In this document: piece after piece, positions 52,999 through 61,826 of the stretch
How positions within the stretch are numbered: position 1 is the first letter of the stretch
How the letters are laid out: every line of letters starts with the position of its first letter
Assembly: GCF_000716535.1 (NCBI RefSeq)
Contig: NZ_JNWV01000022.1
Location: 62,001 to 126,000 of the forward strand
Direction of reading: 5' to 3'
Source of the DNA: Streptomyces flaveolus
GTDB taxonomy: Bacteria; Actinomycetota; Actinomycetes; Streptomycetales; Streptomycetaceae
DNA length: 64,000 nucleotides
The notes under the pieces: generated by a model
The model's input: only the letters and a program-made list of their open reading frames with translations
Database searches by the model: none
What the model was told of the DNA's origin: nothing
Translations under genes and position numbers: made by a program

Positions 52999-55460
52999 GT
53001 CAGCCGGTGCAGGCCTGCCAGCGGCCGGGCTGCGAGGGGACGTACGAGGACGTCGGCGGCGGCGAGCTGTACTGCGACACGTGCGGTCTCGCGCCGGTCG
53101 TCTCGGCGAGAGGCATGGTGGGCTCGCCGCCCACCGGGGTCGCCCGGGGGGCGGCCGACAGCGGCAGTTCCCGCAGCTCGCGCAGCTCGCGTACGTCCTC
53201 GCAGTCGTCGAGGTCGCGCCGCTCGGTGTCCGGGCGGCTGTCCCGGTCGCTGTCGGGGAAGCCCACGGGCCGCTCGGTGTCGGTGCGCAGCTCCGGCTCG
53301 TCGTCCGGGGCCTCCTCGCGGGGGCGGCTCGGCGCCGGGCTGGTCTCGGTGCCGCAGGTGCCGCGGCCCGACCCGCGCGCGATGGTGCTGGAGAACCCGG
53401 AGGTGCCGGAGCGGAAGCGGTTCTGCTCGCGGTCGGACTGCGGGGCGCCGGTCGGCCGGGCCCGGGGCGACCGGCCGGGCCGCACGGAAGGTTTCTGCAC
53501 CAAGTGCGGGCACCCGTACTCCTTCGTGCCCAAGCTGAGGGCCGGGGACATCGTGCACGGCCAGTACGAGGTGGCGGGCTGCCTGGCGCACGGCGGGCTC
53601 GGCTGGATCTACCTGGCCGTGGACCGGGCCGTCTCCGACCGGTGGGTGGTGCTCAAGGGCCTGCTGGACACCGGCGACCAGGACGCGATGGCCGCGGCGA
53701 TCTCCGAGCGGCGGTTCCTCGCGGAGATCGAGCACGCCAACATCGTGCGGATCTACAACTTCGTGGAGCACCTGGACCAGCGCACCGGCTCCCTCGACGG
53801 CTACATCGTCATGGAGTACGTCGGCGGCAAGTCCCTGAAGGAGATCGCCAACGCCCGCCGGACGCCCGACGGCCGCCGCGACCCGCTGCCGGTGGAGCAG
53901 GCGTGCGCGTACGGCATCGAGGCGCTGGAGGCGCTCGGCCATCTGCACAGCCGGAACCTGCTGTACTGCGACTTCAAGGTCGACAACGCCATCCAGACCG
54001 AGGACCAGCTCAAGCTGATCGACATGGGCGCGGTCCGCCGGATGGACGACGTCGAGTCGGCGATCTACGGCACGGTGGGCTACCAGGCGCCGGAGGTCGC
54101 CGAGTCCGGCCCGTCCGTGGCCAGCGACCTCTACACGGTGGCCCGCACGCTCGCCGTGCTGGCCTTCGACTTCCAGGGCTACACCAACGTCTACGTCGAC
54201 TCCCTGCCCGACCCCGACACCATCGAGGTCTTCCGCCGTTACGAGTCCTTCTACCGGCTCCTGGTGCGCGCCACCGACCCCGACCCGGGCCGCCGGTTCG
54301 CCTCCGCGCAGGAGATGGCCGAGCAGCTGACGGGTGTGCTGCGCGAGGTCGTCTCGCTCCAGACCGGGCGGGCACGGCCCGCGCTGTCGACGCTGTTCGG
54401 GCCCGAGACGAAGGTCACGGACACGGAGTTGTTCCCCCGGCTGCACGGCGACGTGTCCCGGCTGGGCGCCCGGCCGCTGCGGAAGGCTCACGCCACCGCA
54501 CCGCCGCCCCCGCCGGCCCTGGTCAGGCCCGTCGACACGCCGGCCGCCGCGCTCGCCCTGCCCGTCCCGCTCGTCGATCCGAACGACCCCAACGCAGGTT
54601 TCCTGGCGGGCCTGCTGGCCTCGGCGCCGGCCGAGCTGATGAGCGTGCTGGCGGCGGCGCCCACGCAGACCGAGGAGACCCGGCTCCGGCAGATCCGCGC
54701 CCGGCTGGAGAGCGGTGACCACCAGGGCTCGCTGATGAGTCTGGCCAAGCTGGACGAGGAACGGCCCGACGACTGGCGGGTGGTGTGGTACCGGGGCGTG
54801 GCCGCGCTGGTCACCGGCGACTTCGAGCACGCCGCGCTCGCCTTCGACGCGATCTACGACGCCTTTCCCGGCGAGGCCGCGCCCAAGCTGGCGCTCGGCC
54901 TGTGCGCGGAGGTGCTGGGCCAGCTGGACAACGCGGGCGAGTACTACCGCCTGGTGTGGACGACCGACCCGAGTTTCGTGAGCGCCGCGTTCGGGCTGGC
55001 CCGGGTGCAGCTCGCGGCCGGGGACCGGCGGGGCGCGGTGACGACGCTGGAGTCGGTGCCGGAGGCCTCCATCCACTACACGGCCGCCCGGGTCGCCGCC
55101 GTCCGGGCCCGGCTGAGACAGCGCACGGCGAGCGCGGGTGACGTACCGTTCCTGGACGACCTGACGGCCGCCGCCGGTCAGGTCGAGGCACTCCAGGCGT
55201 ACGGCCTGGACCCGGCGCGGCGCGAGCTGTTGTCGGCGGAGGTGCTCGGCTGTGCGCTGGACTGGATACTCTCCGGGGGCCAGGGCACCGGGCCCGCCGC
55301 CGGAGGCCGGGTGCTGCTGGGCAGCGGTCTGGACGAGCGGGGCCTCCGCTTCGGCCTGGAGCGCGCCTACCGCACGCTGGCCCGGCTGGCGCCCGGCGGC
55401 GAGGAGAGGATCGAGCTGGTGGAACGGGCCAACCGTTACCGCCCCCGGACGTGGGTGTAG
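52995..55460 (+). CDS. pknG: PknG-type serine/threonine protein kinase with zinc ribbons and TPR domain
   Basis: 821 aa, soluble; start ATG overlaps the previous stop. Order of parts: zinc ribbon 1 (Cys8, Cys13, Cys27, Cys30), a Ser/Arg-rich linker, a rubredoxin-like ribbon 2 (Cys144, Cys149, Cys168, Cys171), and a kinase domain with glycine loop AHGGLGWIYLA, Lys221 in VVLKGL, catalytic Asp326 in YCDFKVDN and metal-binding Asp343 in LIDMGAV. A TPR region follows (MSLAKLDEERPDDWRVVWYR, APKLALGLCAEVLGQLDNAG). This architecture matches mycobacterial PknG, which controls 2-oxoglutarate metabolism by phosphorylating the FHA protein GarA. The extra N-terminal ribbon is unlike the mycobacterial form. 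Confidence 0.93.
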   Translation: MSQPVQACQRPGCEGTYEDVGGGELYCDTCGLAPVVSARGMVGSPPTGVARGAADSGSSRSSRSSRTSSQSSRSRRSVSGRLSRSLSGKPTGRSVSVRSSGSSSGASSRGRLGAGLVSVPQVPRPDPRAMVLENPEVPERKRFCSRSDCGAPVGRARGDRPGRTEGFCTKCGHPYSFVPKLRAGDIVHGQYEVAGCLAHGGLGWIYLAVDRAVSDRWVVLKGLLDTGDQDAMAAAISERRFLAEIEHANIVRIYNFVEHLDQRTGSLDGYIVMEYVGGKSLKEIANARRTPDGRRDPLPVEQACAYGIEALEALGHLHSRNLLYCDFKVDNAIQTEDQLKLIDMGAVRRMDDVESAIYGTVGYQAPEVAESGPSVASDLYTVARTLAVLAFDFQGYTNVYVDSLPDPDTIEVFRRYESFYRLLVRATDPDPGRRFASAQEMAEQLTGVLREVVSLQTGRARPALSTLFGPETKVTDTELFPRLHGDVSRLGARPLRKAHATAPPPPPALVRPVDTPAAALALPVPLVDPNDPNAGFLAGLLASAPAELMSVLAAAPTQTEETRLRQIRARLESGDHQGSLMSLAKLDEERPDDWRVVWYRGVAALVTGDFEHAALAFDAIYDAFPGEAAPKLALGLCAEVLGQLDNAGEYYRLVWTTDPSFVSAAFGLARVQLAAGDRRGAVTTLESVPEASIHYTAARVAAVRARLRQRTASAGDVPFLDDLTAAAGQVEALQAYGLDPARRELLSAEVLGCALDWILSGGQGTGPAAGGRVLLGSGLDERGLRFGLERAYRTLARLAPGGEERIELVERANRYRPRTWV

Positions 55461-55463
55461 TCG

Positions 55464-56945
55464 ATGTCGCAGATGCCCCAGCAGGCCGCACTGGCGAAGT
55501 GCCCGAGCTGCGCGGAGCCGGTGGAGCCGGGTGACCTGTTCTGCGGAGCGTGCGGATACGACCTTTCGTCGGTGCCCGCGCCGCCGCAGGACCACCCGAC
55601 GCTCACCATGACGGGCCCCGCCGGGCCCGGGGACGGCACGGCGTGGCCCACCCCCGAACCACCCGGCCCCACGGCCTCACCGGCACCCCACCTGCCGACG
55701 GACCTGCCGGGCACCGACTCGGGCGGCACACCGCTGTCCGGTGAGGGACCCGACCCCGCCTCCGCGGCCGCACCTCCGCCGGGACAGGAGTTCGGGCCCG
55801 CCACGGGCGGCGTGCCGTCGGCGGCGGGTGAGGGCGGCTCCGGCCCGGGCGGCACGCCGCCGCCCCCGCACGGGAACGGCCCCGTCCCCGGTGGTGCGCA
55901 GCAGGGCGGGCAGGAGGCCGACGCTGAGCACTCCTCCGGCTCCGGGGTGCGGTTCGACCGGCCGGACGAGCCCGACGAGTACCCGTTGCAGGCGCCGGAC
56001 CCGCGGCTGGCCTCCGCACCGGCCGATCCGGCGCAGCTCTGCGTGGCCTGCCGGGCGGGCCGGGTGGACAGCGACGGCTACTGCGAGAACTGCGGGCACG
56101 CCCAGCCGCGCGAACGCGACCACGTGGAGCGGGAGTCGGGGCCGGTCGCCGCCGTCAGCGACCGCGGCCTGCGCCACCACCGCAACGAGGACGCCTTCGC
56201 CGTCGGCCACACCACGCTGCCCGACGGCACGCCGGCCGCGCTGGCGATCGTCTGCGACGGCGTGTCGTCCGCGACCCGCCCCGACGACGCCTCCCTGGCC
56301 GCCTCCCAGGCGGCCGGCGACACGCTGCTGACCGCGCTGCCGCGCGGCACCCACCCGCAGGCGGCGATGCACGAGGCGATCGTCGCCGCCGCGCAGGCCG
56401 TCAACGCGCTGGCCGAGGAGCCCGCCACCGCGCGCGAGCACGCCCCGCACCAGAACGCGCCGGCCTGCACGATCGTCGGCGCGGTGGTCACCCCGGGGCT
56501 GCTGGTCGTCGGCTGGGTCGGCGACAGCCGCGTCTACTGGGTGCCCACCGACCGCACGGCCCCGCCCGCCCGGCTGACCGAGGACGACTCCTGGGCCGCC
56601 CAGATGGTCGCCGCCGGCCTGATGAGCGAGGCCGAGGCGTACGCCGACGCGCGTGCCCACGCCATCACCGGCTGGCTCGGCGCGGACGCCTACGAACTCG
56701 AGCCGCACACCGCGTCGTTCAAGCCGGACCGGCCCGGCGCCGTGGTGGTGTGCACCGACGGACTGTGGAACTACGCCGAGACGGCCGAGGAGATGTCCGA
56801 GGTCGTCCCGCCGGACGCGGCGGACCGCCCGCTGCACAGCGCGCGGGTGCTGGTCGGTCACGCCCTGGACGGCGGGGGCCACGACAACGTAACAGTGGCG
56901 GTCCTGCCGTTCCCGGTGCCGTCGCAGGGGGCAGGATCGGCCTGA
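55464..56945 (+). CDS. PP2C-family serine/threonine phosphatase with zinc ribbons
   Basis: 493 aa, starting 3 nt after pknG. Zinc ribbon 1: Cys13, Cys16, Cys27, Cys30. A Pro/Gly-rich linker of about 130 aa leads to ribbon 2 (Cys193, Cys196, Cys207, Cys210). The PP2C domain then runs to the end, with metal motifs SDRGLRHHRNEDAFAVG, IVCDGVSSATRPDDASLA, VVGWVGDSRVYWV, VVVCTDGLWNYAE and GGGHDNVTVAVL. It is soluble and probably reverses phosphorylation by PknG. The paired ribbons resemble those of the kinase and the FHA protein. Confidence 0.92.
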   Translation: MSQMPQQAALAKCPSCAEPVEPGDLFCGACGYDLSSVPAPPQDHPTLTMTGPAGPGDGTAWPTPEPPGPTASPAPHLPTDLPGTDSGGTPLSGEGPDPASAAAPPPGQEFGPATGGVPSAAGEGGSGPGGTPPPPHGNGPVPGGAQQGGQEADAEHSSGSGVRFDRPDEPDEYPLQAPDPRLASAPADPAQLCVACRAGRVDSDGYCENCGHAQPRERDHVERESGPVAAVSDRGLRHHRNEDAFAVGHTTLPDGTPAALAIVCDGVSSATRPDDASLAASQAAGDTLLTALPRGTHPQAAMHEAIVAAAQAVNALAEEPATAREHAPHQNAPACTIVGAVVTPGLLVVGWVGDSRVYWVPTDRTAPPARLTEDDSWAAQMVAAGLMSEAEAYADARAHAITGWLGADAYELEPHTASFKPDRPGAVVVCTDGLWNYAETAEEMSEVVPPDAADRPLHSARVLVGHALDGGGHDNVTVAVLPFPVPSQGAGSA

Positions 56946-57060
56946 GGGCCGTATCCGACGGGGGAACGGCACGGGGAAGCCGCGGCGGACCGGAGGGGAC
57001 CGGTCCGCTCACAGTCGTCGCCTCGCGTCGGCGAGGTGTCCGAGGGGGATGTGAGCGAGC

Positions 57061-58404
57061 ATGGCCAATTTCGCGAAGTCGAACGTGCCACGGTTCTCGG
57101 TGGACGTCTACCAGAACGAGTACCTGCCCGAGGGCGGCAGCGAGGTCAACGCCATCGTCACGGTGACCGCGACCGGCGGCGGCACCGTAGGCGGCGCGGT
57201 CACCGCGCCGGTCCACGCGCCGGGCGGGCGGCCGTCCGCCGCCGTGGCGATCATGGTCGACTGCTCGGGTTCCATGGACTACCCGCCGACCAAGATGCGC
57301 AATGCCAGGGACGCCACGGCCGCCGCGATCGACACCCTGCGCGACGGCACCCGCTTCGCGGTGATCGGCGGCACGCACGTGGCCAAGGAGGTCTATCCGG
57401 GCGGCGGGCGGCTCGCGGTCGCCGACGCCACCACCCGCGAGCAGGCCAAGCAGGCACTGCGCCGGCTGAGCGCGGGCGGCGGTACGGCCATCGGCACCTG
57501 GCTGCGGCTCGCCGACCGGCTGCTGTCCGCGGCGGACGTGACCATCCGGCACGGCATCCTGCTCACCGACGGCCGCAACGAACACGAGTCGGCGGAGGAC
57601 CTGCGGGCCACGCTGGACGCCTGCGCCGGCCGGTTCACCTGTGACGCGCGGGGCGTGGGCACCGACTGGGAAGTGAAAGAAGTCACAGGGATCGCCTCGG
57701 CGCTGCTCGGCACCGCCGACATCGTCGCCGACCCGGCCGGACTGGCCGCCGACTTCACGCGGATGATGGAGACGACGATGGGCAAGGAGGTCGCCGACGT
57801 CTCCCTGCGGGTGTGGACGCCGGTCGGCACGACCATCCGGTTCGTGAAGCAAGTCGCCCCCGCCGTCGAGGACTTGACCGGTCGTCGTACCGAGGCCGGG
57901 CCGCGCGCCGGGGACTACCCGACCGGGTCCTGGGGCGACGAGTCCCGCGACTACCACCTGTGCGTGACGGTCCCGCCGGCCGGGCTCGGCCAGGAGATGC
58001 TCGCCGCGCGGGTCTCCCTGGTGATCCCGCAACCGGACGGAACCGCCCAAAGTCTCGGCGCGCAGGGCCTCGTACGGGCGGTCTGGACCGACGACATGAC
58101 CGCCTCCACCGCGCTCAACCCCCAAGTCGCCCACTACACCGGGCAGGCCGAACTGGCGCAAGCCATCCAGAAGGGCCTCGACCTTCGCAAAGCGGGAGAT
58201 TTCGATGGAGCAACCGCCAAACTGGGGCGCGCGGTTCAGCTCGCGAACGCCTCGGGGAACGCGGATACTGCGAAACTGCTTGCGAAGGTGGTGGACGTGG
58301 TCGACGCCGTGACAGGTACTGTGCGGTTGAAGACGAGGGTCGCGGAGGCGGACGAGATGACTCTGGAGACCCGGTCCACCAAGACTGTTCGTGTGAAGAA
58401 GTGA
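57061..58404 (+). CDS. VWA-domain protein of the PknG cluster
   Basis: 447 aa, soluble. The von Willebrand A domain begins near residue 60; the MIDAS metal site is Asp67-x-Ser69-x-Ser71 in MVDCSGSMDYP, with the distal Thr in GGGTAIGTW and Asp in LLTDGRNEHE. Before it is a short beta segment (RFSVDVYQNEYLPEGGSEVN). After it comes a beta-rich domain and a helical C-terminus (AIQKGLDLRKAGDFDGATAK). VWA proteins mediate metal-dependent protein contacts; here it may bridge the kinase, phosphatase and FHA protein. It is separated from the phosphatase gene by 115 nt and from the FHA gene by 34 nt. Confidence 0.88.
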   Translation: MANFAKSNVPRFSVDVYQNEYLPEGGSEVNAIVTVTATGGGTVGGAVTAPVHAPGGRPSAAVAIMVDCSGSMDYPPTKMRNARDATAAAIDTLRDGTRFAVIGGTHVAKEVYPGGGRLAVADATTREQAKQALRRLSAGGGTAIGTWLRLADRLLSAADVTIRHGILLTDGRNEHESAEDLRATLDACAGRFTCDARGVGTDWEVKEVTGIASALLGTADIVADPAGLAADFTRMMETTMGKEVADVSLRVWTPVGTTIRFVKQVAPAVEDLTGRRTEAGPRAGDYPTGSWGDESRDYHLCVTVPPAGLGQEMLAARVSLVIPQPDGTAQSLGAQGLVRAVWTDDMTASTALNPQVAHYTGQAELAQAIQKGLDLRKAGDFDGATAKLGRAVQLANASGNADTAKLLAKVVDVVDAVTGTVRLKTRVAEADEMTLETRSTKTVRVKK

Positions 58405-58438
58405 CCCTCGGAAGCGTAGGAGAAGGGGAAGCACCGAC

Positions 58439-60202
58439 ATGCCGACCTGCCCGAACGGACACCAGTCGGGTTCCGACGACTGGTGCGAGGTCTGCGGTCA
58501 CCGCATGGCCGGTGCCGTACCTCCGCCCCCTCCGCCGCCCCCGGGCGGTTACGGTTTCCCGCCCCCGCAGGGCGGCCCGGCCGGCGCCCGCCCGCAGCAG
58601 GGCGCCGGGTCCGACCCGGAGCCGGAGCTGTGCCCGCAGTGCCGTACGCCCCGCGAGGGCGGCGCGCCCTTCTGCGAGGAGTGCCGGTGGAACTTCCTGA
58701 CCAACACGGCGACCTCCTACACCCCGGCCGCCCCGCGCCCGTCGCAGCCTCGGTTCCAGCCGCCGAGCTCGACGTACGGCGGGGGTGACGGGTACGAGTA
58801 CCAGGGCTCGCGGCCCTCTCAGGTGAACCGGCCCGCCGAGCCGATCCCGTCCTTCCACAGCGAGCCGTCGGGCCCGACGCCGTTCGGCGGCGACCGCGGC
58901 CCGTCCGGTCCGCCGACCTCCCCCGGCCCCTCGGGCCCGCCCGCCTTCGGCGGCGGCAGCCAGCGCCCGTCAGGGCCGCCGCAGGGCTTCGGCCAGGGGC
59001 CGGGTCAGGGTGGTCAGGGCCAGGGCGGTCCGGGGCAGGGCCCGGGGGCCGGCGGCCCGTCCGGTCCCGGTGGTTTCGGTGGCCGGGGCACGGTGCCGGG
59101 CCAGGGCTCGGGTGGCCCGGGTTCCGGCGGCCCGTCCGGCTTCGGTGGCGGTCCCGGGCAGGGACCGGGTTCCGGTGGTCCGGGTTCCGGTGGTCCGGGT
59201 TCCGGTGGTCCGTCGGGATTCGGCGGCGGTCCGGGGCAGGGGCCGGGTGCCGACGGCCCGTCCGGGTCGTCCGGGTTCGGCCGCGGTCCGGGGCAGGGTC
59301 CCGGTGGCCCCGGCGGCCCGTCCGGCTTCGGCGGCGGCCAGGGTCCCGGTGGCCCCGGCGGCCCGGGATCCGGTGGCCCGTCCGGTTTCGGTGGCGGTCC
59401 GGGGCAGGGTCAGGGTCCGGGTCCGGGTTCCCAGGGCTCCTCCCCCTTCGGGCGCGAGCGCTCCCGTCCGGGTGGTCCCACTCCGCCCGGCCCCTCCGGC
59501 TTCGGCGGTGACCCCTCGCGTCAGGTGCCGCCGCCCGGCGGTCCCGGCGGTGCCCCGCAGGCGTTCCAGCAGTCCGGTGCGTCGGCTCCGCCCGCGTTCC
59601 CGGGCCAGACCCGCCGGCCCCCGGCCGCCGACGACGACTGGGTGATCTCCCCGCCGGCGTCCACCGGCCCCGGCGGTCAGGGCGGCGCCTACGGCTACCC
59701 GCAGTCCGGGGGCACCCAGACCCCGCCGGGACCGGGCGGACCGGGCGGCTTCCCCCAGGCGCCGCAGGCACCGCACGCGCCGCAGGCCCCCCAGCCGACC
59801 ACCTGGACCGCGACCATCGGCCCGGACCGCGAGTACTTCATGGCGATGATGCAGCGCTCCGGACCCGAGGCCGCGGGTCTGAACCTGCCCGCGTACTCGC
59901 CCGAGCAGCAGCGCACGCTGACCGGGAACCAGGTCACCATCGGCCGCCGCCGGCACTCCACCGGCGACACCCCCGACATCGACCTGTCGGTGCCGCCGGA
60001 GGACCCGGGTGTCTCGCACCAGCACGCGGTGCTGGTGCAGCAGCCGGACGGCAGCTGGGCGGTCGTCGACCAGAACTCGACGAACGGCACCACGGTCAAC
60101 ATGTCGGAGGAGCCCATCCAGCCGTTCGTACCGGTCCCGCTCCAGGACGGCGACCGGGTGCACGTGGGCGCCTGGACGACGATCACCGTCCGCCGGGGCT
60201 GA
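58439..60202 (+). CDS. FHA-domain protein with zinc ribbons and Gly/Pro-rich linker
   Basis: 587 aa from an ATG after GAAGGGGA. Ribbon 1 is CPNGH (Cys4/His8) with Cys16/Cys19; ribbon 2 is Cys65/Cys68 and Cys79/Cys82. Residues about 177-345 are a low-complexity linker with five PSGFGG units. The C-terminal FHA domain (about 495-587) has VTIGRRRHS, GVSHQHAVLV and DQNSTNGTTVN, the residues that bind phosphothreonine peptides. It is a likely partner or substrate of the PknG encoded upstream, in the role GarA/OdhI plays elsewhere, though its architecture differs. It ends 6 nt before a convergent gene. Confidence 0.9.
   Translation: MPTCPNGHQSGSDDWCEVCGHRMAGAVPPPPPPPPGGYGFPPPQGGPAGARPQQGAGSDPEPELCPQCRTPREGGAPFCEECRWNFLTNTATSYTPAAPRPSQPRFQPPSSTYGGGDGYEYQGSRPSQVNRPAEPIPSFHSEPSGPTPFGGDRGPSGPPTSPGPSGPPAFGGGSQRPSGPPQGFGQGPGQGGQGQGGPGQGPGAGGPSGPGGFGGRGTVPGQGSGGPGSGGPSGFGGGPGQGPGSGGPGSGGPGSGGPSGFGGGPGQGPGADGPSGSSGFGRGPGQGPGGPGGPSGFGGGQGPGGPGGPGSGGPSGFGGGPGQGQGPGPGSQGSSPFGRERSRPGGPTPPGPSGFGGDPSRQVPPPGGPGGAPQAFQQSGASAPPAFPGQTRRPPAADDDWVISPPASTGPGGQGGAYGYPQSGGTQTPPGPGGPGGFPQAPQAPHAPQAPQPTTWTATIGPDREYFMAMMQRSGPEAAGLNLPAYSPEQQRTLTGNQVTIGRRRHSTGDTPDIDLSVPPEDPGVSHQHAVLVQQPDGSWAVVDQNSTNGTTVNMSEEPIQPFVPVPLQDGDRVHVGAWTTITVRRG
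58980..59530 (+). repeat. Tandem GC-rich repeats encoding the Gly/Pro linker
   Basis: Imperfect DNA repeats of about 40-60 nt encode units like GGPSGFGGGPGQGPG inside the FHA gene. The copies vary at third positions, so they are coding repeats rather than a CRISPR or other element. Repeat number could vary between strains. Confidence 0.8.
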
Positions 60203-60208
60203 CCGCGC

Positions 60209-61186
60209 TCAGGGCAGGGGCCAGGCGTACGGCCCCCGCGGGTCGTCCAGCCACGCCCAGGCGTGCTCGCCGGCGACCGTGACGCCGTACCGCCCGCGCC
60301 CCGGCTCGCCCTCGCGCTCCCACAGGGCGTACGCCTCCTGCGGGTCGAGCGTGCCGTGGGTCAGCGCGAGCAGGAAGCGGAACTGCTCCTGCTCGCGGGC
60401 CCGGCGAGGCAGCCCGGCCGACGAGACGAACTCGGGACGCGCCCTGGGCCCGCCGCGCAGCGGCACGAAGAAGGCGGCCCCGGGCAGGAACGGGCCCTCG
60501 GCGTGTTCCGCGTCCCGGACGGTGAGCGTGAGCAGACCGGTGGCGAGCGGGGTGAGGACGCGCGCGCCGGGTCGGCACTGGGCGAGCCAGGCGCGCGGCA
60601 CCGTGGGCAGCTCGCAGGTGGCGATGATCCGGTCGAAGGGGGCGCGTTCGGGCACTCCGCGCGCGCCGTCGCCGGTGACGACGACGGGGCGGTGGCCGGC
60701 CGCCGCCAGGTGCTGCCGGGCCGACTCGGTGATCTCCGGTTCCAGGTCGATGGTGGTGACGAGGTCGTCGGCGCCGAGCCGGTGGGCGAGCAGGGCCGCG
60801 TTGTAGCCGGTGCCGGCGCCCACCTCCAGGACCCGGTTGCCGTCCTCGACGCGCAGGGCGACCAGCATGCGGGCCATCAGGGAGGGCTGGCTGCTGGAGG
60901 AGAGCAGCTCGCCGTCGCGCAGCCGGGTGGCCAGCGGTACGTCCGCGTAGGCGCCGCGCACCCAGCGTTCCCGGGCCCGGCGGTCGGGGCTCTCGCGCCA
61001 GAGGCGCTCGTAGCCGCGCGCCCCGGTGACGTAGTAGTACGGCACGAACAGGTGCCGGGGCACCGACGCGAACGCCTCCCGCCACACCGGGTCGTCCGTC
61101 CAGGCCCCGTCGGCGTCGATCTCCCGCACCAGCTCGGCCCGCGCCGCGTCGGCGAGAGCCTCGATCTCGGTGTCGTAGGCGCCCAT
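60209..61186 (-). CDS. Protein-L-isoaspartate O-methyltransferase-like protein
   Basis: 325 aa, longer than the classic PCMT of about 210 aa because of a C-terminal extension. The N-terminal part has VPRHLFVPYYYVTGARGYER. SAM motif I is VLEVGAGTGYNAALLAHRLG, followed by LVTTIDLEPEITESARQHL and the PFDRIIATCELPTVP segment that usually faces the isoaspartyl substrate. The C-terminal region ends with AYALWEREGEPGRGRYGVTV and may modify specificity. It would repair aged proteins or methylate another substrate in the cytoplasm. It converges tightly on the FHA gene and is divergent from the globin gene. Confidence 0.85.
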   Translation of the reverse strand: MGAYDTEIEALADAARAELVREIDADGAWTDDPVWREAFASVPRHLFVPYYYVTGARGYERLWRESPDRRARERWVRGAYADVPLATRLRDGELLSSSSQPSLMARMLVALRVEDGNRVLEVGAGTGYNAALLAHRLGADDLVTTIDLEPEITESARQHLAAAGHRPVVVTGDGARGVPERAPFDRIIATCELPTVPRAWLAQCRPGARVLTPLATGLLTLTVRDAEHAEGPFLPGAAFFVPLRGGPRARPEFVSSAGLPRRAREQEQFRFLLALTHGTLDPQEAYALWEREGEPGRGRYGVTVAGEHAWAWLDDPRGPYAWPLP

Positions 61187-61272
61187 GGGTCCACAGTAGG
61201 GGCGGGCGGTCCGCGGACCGGGCTGGTCCTAAGCCTCGAGTCCTCGGTCACCCGGTCTGAGACGATGGACGG

Positions 61273-61677
61273 GTGAATGAGATTCGGCGCGGCACGCTTC
61301 AGGAGCAGACCTTCTACGAGCAGGTCGGCGGGGAGGAGACCTTCCGCCGGCTCGTCCACCGTTTCTACGAGGGGGTCGCGGAGGACCCGCTCCTGCGGCC
61401 GATGTACCCGGAGGAGGACCTGGGTCCGGCCGAGGAGCGGCTGGTGCTGTTCCTGATGCAGTACTGGGGCGGCCCGACGACGTACAGCGCGAACCGCGGC
61501 CACCCCCGGCTGCGCATGCGGCACGCCCCGTTCACCGTGGACCGGGCGGCGCACGACGCCTGGCTGCGGCACATGCGGGTGGCCGTCGACGAGCTGGGGC
61601 TGTCGGAGGAGCACGAGCGGACGCTGTGGAACTACCTGACGTACGCCGCCGCGTCGATGGTGAACACCCCGGACTGA
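61273..61677 (+). CDS. glbO: Group II truncated haemoglobin (trHbO type)
   Basis: 134 aa from a GTG with a weak ribosome-binding site. The fold signatures of trHbO are present: B10 Tyr32 in HRFYEGVAEDP, CD1-region Tyr45 in LLRPMYPEEDL, the proximal haem His84 in RMRHAPF and G8 Trp97 in HDAWLRHM. MQYWGGPTTYSANRGHPRL is also typical. Such globins bind O2, NO or peroxide and are linked to redox protection or O2 delivery at the membrane. The gene stands alone, 86 nt from the divergent methyltransferase. Confidence 0.93.
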   Translation: MNEIRRGTLQEQTFYEQVGGEETFRRLVHRFYEGVAEDPLLRPMYPEEDLGPAEERLVLFLMQYWGGPTTYSANRGHPRLRMRHAPFTVDRAAHDAWLRHMRVAVDELGLSEEHERTLWNYLTYAAASMVNTPD

Positions 61678-61826
61678 CGGGACGTCACTGAAGGTCGGAT
61701 TCCGGTCATGCGTCGCCGCATTCCGATCACAATCCGGTATAGACCGGCGGACAACCGCTTACCCGGCGCCCGACCCTCTGCCAGCATCGCCCGAAGGTCT
61801 GGAAGCACCGGACACACGGGGGCCGG

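Noticed and set aside
58980..59530. Possible CRISPR or minisatellite array
   Set aside because: Repeats are imperfect, stay in frame and encode the Gly/Pro linker; no unique spacers of constant length.
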